Source of the DNA: Marinomonas polaris DSM 16579
GTDB taxonomy: Bacteria; Pseudomonadota; Gammaproteobacteria; Pseudomonadales; Marinomonadaceae
Assembly (NCBI RefSeq): GCF_900129155.1
Contig: NZ_FQVF01000008.1
Coordinates: 124,001-188,000 of the forward strand
DNA length: 64,000 nucleotides
Direction of reading: 5' to 3'
In this document: positions 56,492 to 64,000 of the stretch, piece after piece
Position numbering within the stretch: the first letter of the stretch is position 1
Layout of the letters: each line of letters starts with the position of its first letter
The notes under the pieces: generated by a model
What the model was told of the DNA's origin: nothing
The model's input: the letters and a program-made list of their open reading frames with translations, nothing else
Database searches by the model: none
Made by a program: the position numbers and the translations under genes

Positions 56492-57529
56492 TTAATTATG
56501 AGCGTGAAGCGCTTCGTTTAATTCAATAGCGGTTTTGTTGGTTTTGCATTCGATTGCACCAGTTGCTGAGTTGCGGCGGAACAATAGATCAGATTGACCA
56601 GAAAGTTCGCGAGCTTTTACAGTAGAAACAACTTGGTTGTTTTCATCAAGAACAGCAACTTTAGAGCCGGCTGTAATATAAAGACCAGACTCAACGATAC
56701 AACGATCGCCAAGGCCAATACCAATACCGGCATTCGCGCCTATCAAGCATTTCTCGCCAACAGCGATAACAATATTGCCGCCGCCAGATAGTGTCCCCAT
56801 AGTAGAACAGCCGCCACCAAGGTCAGAACCGTTACCTACAACAACACCTGCAGAAATACGGCCTTCAACCATGCTGTTGCCTAGCGTTCCAGCATTGAAG
56901 TTTACAAAGCCTTCATGCATAACGGTAGTGCCTTCAGCAAGGTGTGCACCTAAACGAACGCGCGCAGCATCGCCAACACGGATGCCTGTAGGGACGATAA
57001 AGTTTAGCATTTTAGGGAATTTATCGACGCTGAATACTTCGATAGTGCGTCCTTCCATGCGAGCGCTTAATTGGCGGTCAGCTAGTTCACGAACATCGAT
57101 AGGGCCTTCGCTTGTCCATGCTGTATTGATCAATAGGCCAAACATGCCATCCAATACTGTATTGTGCGGTTTAACTAAGCGATGAGAAATCAATTGAAGT
57201 TTTAAGTAGACTTCAGCAGGATTACTTGGCGCTTCATCAGTTGCTAAAACACAAAGAATAACAGGCTTTGTCGAAGCTTTTAGACGAGAAGCCAATTCTG
57301 CTTGTTCGATGTTGCCAGCTTTTAAAAGGCTCATGTGTAAGCGATTTAAATCGCTTTCATCTAATACCAGTGTGTTGTTACCACCTTCGTAATTGGTGCT
57401 TTCTAGAAGTGCATCTAGCGTATTTTTTTCTACGTTTAGACTTGGTGCTGAGTAGAATACTTCTAACCAATTGCCTTCTTTGTTTTGTGAGCCGATACCA
57501 AGACCGAACGCGAAAGTTGTATTACTCAT
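56492..57529 (-). CDS. dapD: Tetrahydrodipicolinate N-succinyltransferase (long type)
   Basis: Transfers succinyl from succinyl-CoA to tetrahydrodipicolinate. The 345 residues match the long Pseudomonas-type DapD (about 344) rather than the 274-residue E. coli form. The C-terminal half is a left-handed beta-helix of hexapeptide repeats (VMHEGFVNFNAGTLGNSMVE, AGVVVGNGSDLGGG, EKCLIGANAGIG). ATG 57529 with GGAGAAA upstream is the start; an in-frame extension to 57658 would overlap dapC and is rejected. Confidence 0.95.
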   Translation of the reverse strand: MSNTTFAFGLGIGSQNKEGNWLEVFYSAPSLNVEKNTLDALLESTNYEGGNNTLVLDESDLNRLHMSLLKAGNIEQAELASRLKASTKPVILCVLATDEAPSNPAEVYLKLQLISHRLVKPHNTVLDGMFGLLINTAWTSEGPIDVRELADRQLSARMEGRTIEVFSVDKFPKMLNFIVPTGIRVGDAARVRLGAHLAEGTTVMHEGFVNFNAGTLGNSMVEGRISAGVVVGNGSDLGGGCSTMGTLSGGGNIVIAVGEKCLIGANAGIGIGLGDRCIVESGLYITAGSKVAVLDENNQVVSTVKARELSGQSDLLFRRNSATGAIECKTNKTAIELNEALHAHN

Positions 57530-57575
57530 GTGTTTCTCCAACTGAGTTATCTGTCTAAAGGGGGTTACTAATGGG

Positions 57576-58763
57576 TTATCTGCGACTGAGGAAGTCTCTA
57601 ATTCTTTTGGCTGCCTCAACGCATTCTGATTCTTCTGCAACCAGTGCCATACGGACATGATGGCTGCCGGGATTTGTACCTTCTACTTCTCGTCCTAAAT
57701 AACTACCTGGTAAGACTAAAACCGATTCTTCTTGATACAGCGAGGTGCAAAATTCTTCATCTGTCATGCTGAGCTTCGGCCAAAGATAAAAACCGGCTTC
57801 AGGCTTGGATATTGGCATAACTGGCGACAAAATCTCTAAAACCGAATCGAATTTACGGGTATAAATCTCGCGATTCTTTATAACGTGTTCTTCATCATTC
57901 CAAGCAGCAACTGAGGCATCTTGGTGATGAATTGGCATCGCGCAACCCTGATAGGTGCGATATAGCAAAAATGGTTTAAGGATAGACGCGTCACCAGCAA
58001 CGAAGCCAGATCGAAGGCCTGGTAAATTAGAGCGTTTCGATAGGGATTGGAAAATAAGGCAATGTTTATAATCCTTGTGTCCCAAAATTTCACAGGCTTC
58101 TAATAAACCTAGTGGTGCTTGAGAGCCGAAGTAAATTTCGGAATAGCATTCGTCTGCCACTATGGTGAAATTGAAGGTTTTGGCTTTCTCTATCAGGTAG
58201 GCGTATTCCTCTAGCGTGGTAATGCTGCCGCTAGGGTTGTTAGGGGAGCAAACAAACAATACTTCGCAACGTTGCCACGTGGCATCGTCGACTAGTTGAT
58301 AATCTACTTTGTAGTTTGTTTCTGCTCCGCAAGGTAGGAAATGCAGCTCTGCGCCAGCAAGAATGCCTGCACCTTCATAAATTTGGTAAAAAGGATTTGG
58401 GCTGACAACTAGAGAGTTTTGCTTTTCGCCAACCAATGTTTGGGTAATAGCAAACAGTGCTTCTCGGGTTCCAGTAACTGGTAAAATTTCCGTATCAGGA
58501 TCGAGTTTTTCTAAATGAAAGCGACGCTTAGCCCATTTACTAATGGCGTCTCTAAGCGGTAATTCGCCTTTGGTGCTTGGGTACTTGCTGACGCCGCCTA
58601 GGCTTTTGGCTAGCGTCTCAAGCACGATGGCTGGTGCATCGTGTTGTGGTTCCCCAATCGTTAATTTGATCAGTGGCTTTTCTGGGTTTGGTGTCAACCC
58701 TTCTATAAGCTCTGCAAGCTTTTGGAAAGGGTATGGGTGCAAAGAGTGTATAAGGGGGTTCAT
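57576..58763 (-). CDS. dapC: Succinyldiaminopimelate transaminase
   Basis: A 395-residue fold-type I PLP aminotransferase giving N-succinyl-LL-diaminopimelate. VTGTREALFAITQ and CSPNNPSGSITTLEEY are the substrate and cofactor segments, VADECYSEIYFG carries the PLP Asp and Tyr, and QSLSKRSNLPGLRSGFVAG holds the Schiff-base Lys. Position between dapD and glnD fits DapC of pseudomonads. It starts 6 bp after the glnD stop. Confidence 0.93.
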   Translation of the reverse strand: MNPLIHSLHPYPFQKLAELIEGLTPNPEKPLIKLTIGEPQHDAPAIVLETLAKSLGGVSKYPSTKGELPLRDAISKWAKRRFHLEKLDPDTEILPVTGTREALFAITQTLVGEKQNSLVVSPNPFYQIYEGAGILAGAELHFLPCGAETNYKVDYQLVDDATWQRCEVLFVCSPNNPSGSITTLEEYAYLIEKAKTFNFTIVADECYSEIYFGSQAPLGLLEACEILGHKDYKHCLIFQSLSKRSNLPGLRSGFVAGDASILKPFLLYRTYQGCAMPIHHQDASVAAWNDEEHVIKNREIYTRKFDSVLEILSPVMPISKPEAGFYLWPKLSMTDEEFCTSLYQEESVLVLPGSYLGREVEGTNPGSHHVRMALVAEESECVEAAKRIRDFLSRR

Positions 58764-58769
58764 TAGTCT

Positions 58770-61463
58770 TTAGTCCATCGTTTGAGAAAAACGGTCTATT
58801 TTCTCTTTTAAAAGGGTGCAAATATTGTTCATGCTTTCTGGGTCAGTAATAAGGTCGCCGTTTTCTTCTGTGATATAGAAGGTATCTTCTACGCGCTCGC
58901 CGAGAGTGGCGATTTTTGCTTTATGAAGCATGATGTTATTGTTCATGAAAAACTGTCCTATTAAAGCCAGTAAGCCTGGTCTATCAGGAGCTGTTATTTC
59001 AAGTGCCGACCAGACTTCTTCTGGTTGGCTGACAAAGTGAGCGGTTGATGGAGAGTTGAATATCTTCAAAATCCTCGGTGTATGACGTTGAACAACGCTT
59101 TCGTAAAGTGATGGGGTTTCTAGTTGCTCCATCAATGTTTTGCGAATAAGGGTGATGCGTTCTTTGTCTAGATGTAGATTCGTATCACTGTCGTTGCTGT
59201 CCATGACAACAAAGCTATCTAGGCTGTAGTTGTCTGTGGTGTGACTTATTTTAGCGTCTAGAATTGTGAGGCCGAGTTGTTCAAATGTCGCTGCGGTTAC
59301 GGCGAACAGATGCTTGCTTATTAATGTGTAGATGAATATTTTACTCGCGCCTGAAAAGTTGCGGCCACCCAATGGTGTTATGGCGATTAGCGGCTTATCG
59401 CTAGGGCGGTGGCGTAAAATAGCCTCGGTGTTCCAAGCTATTTCGTCACCATTTGAGCGAATAAAGTACTCTTCTTCAATGGTTTCCCAAATTGCTTCCG
59501 CTTCCATTATATCTACATTGCGCTCGATGATAATTTCCAAGGCGCGTTGTTTGTGTTCGTCACTTATCATGTCTGCATCAATAGGGAAATCCAATCCGCG
59601 GCGAAGTGCGCGTTTGGTTTCTAAATAAAGCTGACGCATTAAGGATGCTCGCCAACTGTTCCACATGGTTGGGTTGGTTGCGTTGATGTCGGCAACAGTA
59701 AGAATAAACAAATAATCTAGGTGTTCTTGATCCTTGACGTAGCTGGCAAATTCCCAAATGACTTCTGGATCGGAAATGTCTTTGCGTTGTGCAGTAACCG
59801 ACATGAATAGATGATTACGCACTAACCAAACGACAAGGTCGGTGTCTTGTTTTGAAAGTCCATGGCGTTCGCAAAAAGCCTGTGCGTCTACGCAACCTAG
59901 TTCAGAATGGTCGCCACCTCGACCTTTGGCTATGTCATGATATAAGCCAGCAATATAAAGTAACTCAACTTTTGCTACGTGGCGGATTGCTTGTCCTGAA
60001 ATGGGGAATTTTTGTTTGAACTCAGGTAGCCAGAGGCGACGTAAGTTCTCTACCAACTGTAGTGTGTGAGCATCAACTGTATAAATATGAAATAAGTCGT
60101 GCTGCATTTGCCCAATAATCGCTCCGAATTCGGGAAGATAGCGACCAAGTAAGCCTAGGTGTTTCATTGAGCGTAATATACTTGTCAGTCGATATCGGCT
60201 GGCTATGATGTCGAGAAAAAGGTCGGTGTTTATTTTGTCATTTCTAAAGGCGTCATCAATCAGGTCTAAACTATCGCGCAGCTGTCGCATTGTATTGGCG
60301 CGTATGCCTTTGATGTTTTCATGGGCACCAAGTAAGACATATATCTCCAGCATGCTAGATGGATTATCGTGAAATAATGTCTTGGAGCGGGCTTCAAGTT
60401 GGCCATTGGCAATTTGAAAATGGTCGTTGATGACTTCTACTGTGTTGATGGCGTCTTTGGCTAAAAAAGACTCTTCGAAGTGTTGAAGAAGTAAGTCGTT
60501 GAGCTGTTGGATGGCGGCGACACTTTGGTAATAGCCCTGCATAAAACGTTCAACGTTGCGTTTTAAATCGTCATCGTCAAACCCGAAAAGCTTAGTCAGT
60601 GTGCGCTGGTGGTCGAAAAGAAGTCGATCTTCCTTGCGTCCTGCGACCATGTGTAAAGCCCAGCGAATTCTCCATAGATGGCTAACCGCGCCTTTAAGTT
60701 GGATGTATTCATCTTCAGATAGAAAGTGTTTATCTATTAAGGCGCTAAGTCGATGTGTATGTAGGTGACGCTTGGCAACCCAGTCAATCACTTGCATGTC
60801 TCTAAGGCCACCAGGGCACTCTTTTAGGTTTGGCTCTAAGTTGTAAGCAGTATTCTGGTATTTTGCGTGACGTTGCTTTTGTTCGGCTAGCTTGGCTTGG
60901 TAGAAAGAATGCCCATCCCACATTTGGGATATATCAACGTGCAGTTTGAGTGTGGCTAGTAAATCAATTGGCCCTATAAGGGTGCGTGACTCAATCAAGT
61001 TAGTGATGATGGTAATGTCTTTGGCTGCCATCTCGGAGCATTCGTCAATGGTGCGGACGCTGTGACCGACATCTAAATTAATGTCCCAAAGGAAAGTGAT
61101 AAAAGCTTCGATTTTATCTTTGGGCGCGGAGATGTCATTCTCCATTAGAATCAGTAGGTCAATATCAGATTTTGGGTGTAATTCTCCACGACCATATCCG
61201 CCAACCGCAACAAGGCTTACATGCGGTTCACTATTCAGTGCTTTTGATGTCCAGGCTGCTTGCATTACTTCGTCATAAAAAGAGGAGAGACCCTTTACAA
61301 GCTTTTCTATTGGATATAAAGAGTGGAAAAGGTCGTTGAATATGGTTGTCTTTTCTTCAATGATGGCTTTGTAGCGTGAAATAGAGCACTTCGGTAGTGA
61401 TAGCTCATGTTTCTCTTCCTGTGTTAGTAGTGGCGGAGCGTCTGGAAAAGCAGGGAAGTCCAT
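58770..61463 (-). CDS. glnD: Bifunctional PII uridylyltransferase/uridylyl-removing enzyme
   Basis: Primary nitrogen sensor: uridylylates PII at low glutamine, removes UMP at high glutamine. The 897 residues show the nucleotidyltransferase site GGYGRGELHPKSDIDLLIL (about 89-107), an HD hydrolase with LYHDIAKGRGGDHSELG (about 508-524), and two C-terminal ACT domains (TPLGGRNFSGASKIFIYT and ITAPDRPGLLALIGQ) for glutamine. It heads the glnD-dapC-dapD run and is divergent from nothing: map lies upstream on the same strand. Confidence 0.96.
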   Translation of the reverse strand: MDFPAFPDAPPLLTQEEKHELSLPKCSISRYKAIIEEKTTIFNDLFHSLYPIEKLVKGLSSFYDEVMQAAWTSKALNSEPHVSLVAVGGYGRGELHPKSDIDLLILMENDISAPKDKIEAFITFLWDINLDVGHSVRTIDECSEMAAKDITIITNLIESRTLIGPIDLLATLKLHVDISQMWDGHSFYQAKLAEQKQRHAKYQNTAYNLEPNLKECPGGLRDMQVIDWVAKRHLHTHRLSALIDKHFLSEDEYIQLKGAVSHLWRIRWALHMVAGRKEDRLLFDHQRTLTKLFGFDDDDLKRNVERFMQGYYQSVAAIQQLNDLLLQHFEESFLAKDAINTVEVINDHFQIANGQLEARSKTLFHDNPSSMLEIYVLLGAHENIKGIRANTMRQLRDSLDLIDDAFRNDKINTDLFLDIIASRYRLTSILRSMKHLGLLGRYLPEFGAIIGQMQHDLFHIYTVDAHTLQLVENLRRLWLPEFKQKFPISGQAIRHVAKVELLYIAGLYHDIAKGRGGDHSELGCVDAQAFCERHGLSKQDTDLVVWLVRNHLFMSVTAQRKDISDPEVIWEFASYVKDQEHLDYLFILTVADINATNPTMWNSWRASLMRQLYLETKRALRRGLDFPIDADMISDEHKQRALEIIIERNVDIMEAEAIWETIEEEYFIRSNGDEIAWNTEAILRHRPSDKPLIAITPLGGRNFSGASKIFIYTLISKHLFAVTAATFEQLGLTILDAKISHTTDNYSLDSFVVMDSNDSDTNLHLDKERITLIRKTLMEQLETPSLYESVVQRHTPRILKIFNSPSTAHFVSQPEEVWSALEITAPDRPGLLALIGQFFMNNNIMLHKAKIATLGERVEDTFYITEENGDLITDPESMNNICTLLKEKIDRFSQTMD

Positions 61464-61541
61464 ACAAGAGCCTCAAAGAATGAATAATTGTTACAGTGTG
61501 TTTGTTATAAATCTAAGGTTGCTAAAAAATTTTATTTAAAG

Positions 61542-61565
61542 CTCGCTTCTCTTATGAGAAACGAG
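61542..61565 (-). terminator. Probable terminator overlapping the map stop codon
   Basis: Read on the minus strand, CTCGTTTCTC pairs with GAGAAGCGAG (one G-U pair) across a 4-nt loop and is followed by an A/T-rich run ending in six Ts. It would separate map from glnD. Confidence 0.5.
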
Positions 61566-62409
61566 TTTCTTCTGGTCGACGAGTAAGTACTTCGACCCCA
61601 TCTGCAGTGACGAGAAGAGTGTGCTCGTATTGAGCTGATAGACGGCCGTCTTTGGTTTTGGCAATCCAATTATCTGGACCTGTGTGCTTAACCTGTTTTT
61701 TGCCTGCATTGATCATTGGTTCAATGGTCAGTGTCATGCCTTCTTCTAGCATAACGCCAGTTCCTGCTTTGCCATAATGAGCGACTTGCGGTTCGCCATG
61801 GAAGGTCGTTCCTACGCCGTGGCCGCAGTACTCTTCTACTACTGTGTAGTGATGTTTGTGCGCATGCGCTGAAATAGCGGCGCCGATATCGCCAAGACGT
61901 ATGCCTGGTTTTACCATATCAATGGCAAGATAAAGGCATTCTTGAGTGACGCTTGCTAAGCGTTCTGCATGAGGTAAGGCTGGACCTGCAAAAAACATTT
62001 TGCTGGTATCACCGTAATAGCCATCTTTGATGATGGTGATGTCAATATTGACTGTGTCGCCTTTTTTCAGGGCTTTGTCATTCGGGATGCCGTGGCAAAT
62101 GACATCATTCACAGAAGTGCAGCATGATTTAGGAAAGCCATGATAGTTTAGTGGAGCTGGAATTGCGCCTTGTACATCAACTATATAGTTATGAGCAATG
62201 ATGTCTAGTTGCTCCGTTGTCACGCCAGGGATAACAAATTCTTCTAGCATTACTAGAACATCGGCTGCGAGTTTACCCGCAACCCGCATGCCTTCAATAT
62301 CGCTGATGTCAGTAAAGCGAGTAGCAGGAGCTTTAGGTGTCCAACTTGGGACGTCACTGCGGCCGTTTTTGGTCAGCTCTTCAACTTTTTGTAGGATTTC
62401 GTTGCTCAT
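61552..62409 (-). CDS. map: Methionine aminopeptidase, type I
   Basis: Removes the initiator methionine from nascent proteins. The 285 residues are about 20 longer than E. coli Map at the N-terminus (NGRSDVPSWTPKAPATRF). Metal ligands are in TVNIDITIIKDGYYGDTSKMF (two Asp), EEYCGHGVGTTFH (His) and TIEPMIN plus QYEHTLLVT (Glu). It is divergent from rpsB, the usual neighbour. Confidence 0.95.
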   Translation of the reverse strand: MSNEILQKVEELTKNGRSDVPSWTPKAPATRFTDISDIEGMRVAGKLAADVLVMLEEFVIPGVTTEQLDIIAHNYIVDVQGAIPAPLNYHGFPKSCCTSVNDVICHGIPNDKALKKGDTVNIDITIIKDGYYGDTSKMFFAGPALPHAERLASVTQECLYLAIDMVKPGIRLGDIGAAISAHAHKHHYTVVEEYCGHGVGTTFHGEPQVAHYGKAGTGVMLEEGMTLTIEPMINAGKKQVKHTGPDNWIAKTKDGRLSAQYEHTLLVTADGVEVLTRRPEETRFS

Positions 62410-62740
62410 AATTCATATGTCTTAAAATGGTTTGTATCTATGTTGATAGTATGTTGCGGGATATTCTACATGACTTAAGCAACAGAATCGCCTCTCTAGC
62501 TGAAAAAAACGTGCCTCGGGTTGCGTGTAAAAAATCCGTTCAAGTCTTTTGGTTTTGGGTTAAATGTGGTATAAAACGCCGGCTTGTTGGGCTTGTGCCT
62601 AAAATAAGTGAATTTACTTAAATCAACGATCTTGCCGCTATTAAAGAAAGTGTCTTGGGTGTCTTAGGTTGCCTTAAACCTTATTTGACTGACGCTTTTA
62701 GCTGGTAAGCATAAATAACCCAAATTTAAAGGATAGTAAA
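62410..62740 (+). promoter_or_regulatory. map-rpsB spacer: rpsB promoter and S2 leader
   Basis: A 331-bp divergent spacer. An extended -10 box (TGGTATAAA, 62567-62575) is followed at once by the GC-rich stretch ACGCCGGC, a discriminator typical of stringently controlled ribosomal promoters. The roughly 155-nt leader to rpsB contains short hairpins (AGGTT/AACCT near 62668) and probably the site where S2 represses its own mRNA. Transcription start and folding are inferred. Confidence 0.6.
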
Positions 62741-63475
62741 ATGCCTACAGTTTCTATGCGCGACCTATTATTGGTTGGTTCACACTTCGGTCACCAAACT
62801 CGTTACTGGAACCCAAAAATGAAGCCTTTCATTTTCGGTGCTCGTAACAAGATTCATATCATTAACCTTGAACATACTGTTCCAGCTCTTAATAACGCTC
62901 TTGAGCTTGTTAAAAAAATGGCTGAAAACAAGAACAAGGTTTTGTTTGTTGGTACTAAGCGTGCTGCATCTAAAACGATTAAAGAGCAAGCTGCTCGCTC
63001 TGGTATGCCATATGTTAACCACCGTTGGTTAGGTGGCATGTTGACTAACTACAAAACAATTCGTGCATCTATCAAGCGTCTTCGTGAGCTTGAAGTTCAA
63101 ATGTCCGATGGTACATTCGATAAGCTGACTAAAAAAGAAGCTTTGATGCGTACTCGTGAGCTTGAAAAATTAGAGCTTTCTATGGGTGGTATCAAGGATA
63201 TGGGTGGCCTTCCTGATGTATTGTTCGTAGTTGACGTTGATCATGAACGTATTGCAATTAAAGAAGCAAACAAATTAGGTATTCCTGTTATCGGTATCGT
63301 TGATACTAACAGTAATCCAGATGGCGTTGATTACATTATTCCAGCTAACGATGATGCGATTCGCGCAGTTCAATTGTACGTTGGTGCTTTTGCTGATGCT
63401 GTTCTAGAGGGTCGTAATGCGACTGCTGGTACTGCTGATGAATTCGTTGAAGTAAGCGAAGCTACTGAAGCGTAA
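62741..63475 (+). CDS. rpsB: 30S ribosomal protein S2
   Basis: A 244-residue ribosomal protein bridging the 30S head and body. The two S2 signatures are present: [22 protein letters not shown] near the start and [20 protein letters not shown] with [21 protein letters not shown] later. AAAGGA precedes ATG 62741. tsf follows in the same operon after a hairpin. Confidence 0.98.
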   Translation: MPTVSMRDLLLVGSHFGHQTRYWNPKMKPFIFGARNKIHIINLEHTVPALNNALELVKKMAENKNKVLFVGTKRAASKTIKEQAARSGMPYVNHRWLGGMLTNYKTIRASIKRLRELEVQMSDGTFDKLTKKEALMRTRELEKLELSMGGIKDMGGLPDVLFVVDVDHERIAIKEANKLGIPVIGIVDTNSNPDGVDYIIPANDDAIRAVQLYVGAFADAVLEGRNATAGTADEFVEVSEATEA

Positions 63476-63504
63476 GCAAACTTTCTAGTTTGTTCTGGTT
63501 TCTA

Positions 63505-63530
63505 AAGGGAGGTGTCTTACCTCCTTTTTT
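63505..63530 (+). terminator. Intercistronic terminator/attenuator between rpsB and tsf
   Basis: Stem GGAGGT/ACCTCC with a 5-nt loop is followed by six Ts, 30 bp after the rpsB stop and 30 bp before tsf. It probably gives partial termination, setting S2 above EF-Ts. Confidence 0.75.
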
Positions 63531-63560
63531 AAATTTGAATTGGTATAAAGAGGATTTAAC

Positions 63561-64000
63561 ATGGCCGCAGTATCTGCAGCATTGGTAAAAGAGCTACGTG
63601 AACGTACTGGCCTAGGCATGATGGAGTGTAAAAAAGCACTTGTCGCTGCTAACGCTGACATCGAAGTGGCTATCGAAGAACTACGTAAATCAAGTGGCAT
63701 GAAGGCAGCTAAAAAAGCGGGCCGTACTGCAGCGGAAGGTACGATGGTTATGCGTGTAGCAGACGATTCTTCTTACGCTATTTTAGTTGAGGTTAACTCT
63801 GAAACTGACTTCGCTTCTCGTGATGAAGGTTTTATTGCTTTCGCAAACAAAGTAGCTGACGTTGTTTTCACAACGAAAGAAACTGACATCGAAGTATTGC
63901 TTGCTGGCGAAATTGGCCAAGCACGCGAAGCATTAGTTCAGAAAATTGGTGAAAACATCTCTCCTCGTCGCGCTGTTATCATTGAAGGCGGCTTAGTAGG
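63561..64000 (+). CDS. tsf: Elongation factor Ts, 5' part (cut by window end)
   Basis: The frame from ATG 63561 is open to the window edge, giving the first 146 residues. It begins [20 protein letters not shown], followed by [10 protein letters not shown], the EF-Ts signature, and continues with [12 protein letters not shown], whose Thr-Asp-Phe contacts EF-Tu. It recycles EF-Tu by releasing GDP. AGAGG lies 9 bp upstream. The remaining half of the gene is outside the window. Confidence 0.97.
   Translation, partial: MAAVSAALVKELRERTGLGMMECKKALVAANADIEVAIEELRKSSGMKAAKKAGRTAAEGTMVMRVADDSSYAILVEVNSETDFASRDEGFIAFANKVADVVFTTKETDIEVLLAGEIGQAREALVQKIGENISPRRAVIIEGGLV

Noticed and set aside
57530..57658. 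43-residue extension of DapD
   Set aside because: It overlaps dapC, while ATG 57529 has a ribosome site and gives the known family length.

Overview
The window is chromosomal DNA of a low-to-medium GC, aerobic, motile gammaproteobacterium. The gene order gacS-cysM-rlmD-relA-mazG matches what I recall from pseudomonads. The long DapD, the long isocitrate lyase beside malate synthase G, OmpW, PBP1B, SlyX, RsmJ and an AT-leaning base composition together suggest the Oceanospirillales, most likely Marinomonas or a close relative. That assignment is inference; no rRNA gene is present. I see no tRNA, rRNA, insertion sequence, prophage, integron or CRISPR array. Nearly all the DNA is core or near-core chromosome. 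Layout, 1-24 kb: a cut-off MFS transporter, then a glyoxylate-bypass locus with an XRE/DUF3612-like regulator divergent from malate synthase G and isocitrate lyase. Next come a hybrid histidine kinase, a Cache-type chemotaxis receptor, a small repeat-containing lipoprotein and a phytase-like lipoprotein. A LysR-controlled CitMHS transporter/AtuA-type catabolic module follows, then MgtC, a GNAT enzyme, a diguanylate cyclase, a DUF2057 protein, a YigM-like biotin transporter, OmpW with an FNR-like site and an HD hydrolase. A MarR regulator faces a DUF2798 membrane protein across four perfect tandem 28-bp repeats; I read these as a two-way promoter/operator array. Layout, 24-51 kb: a Rieske protein, PBP1B, a periplasmic binding protein and divergent glgA/glgC. 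Next are ribE, the lepA and lepB-rnc-era-recO-acpS group (pdxJ is not in its usual place), and gacS with a small lipoprotein gene directly upstream. The cysM, rlmD, relA, mazG, ppc, adk, tsaB and uppP genes complete this part. Layout, 51-64 kb: rsmJ, slyX, a membrane-anchored cold-shock-domain protein, tpx and panD. A succinylase-branch lysine cluster follows (dapE, an ArsC-like reductase, dapD, dapC), then glnD, map, rpsB and a truncated tsf. Functional themes: carbon entry (glyoxylate shunt, PEP carboxylase, glycogen), nutrient and stress signalling (RelA, GacS, GlnD, a c-di-GMP cyclase, two phosphorelay kinases), and envelope work (PBP1B, UppP, LepB, DapC/D/E, several lipoproteins). The least ordinary items are the 28-bp repeat array, the GGDHRGGGPTG lipoprotein, the tethered cold-shock protein, the duplicated C-terminus of the DUF2057 protein and the lipoprotein gene in front of gacS. 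I did not find a large, clearly undescribed multi-gene system.
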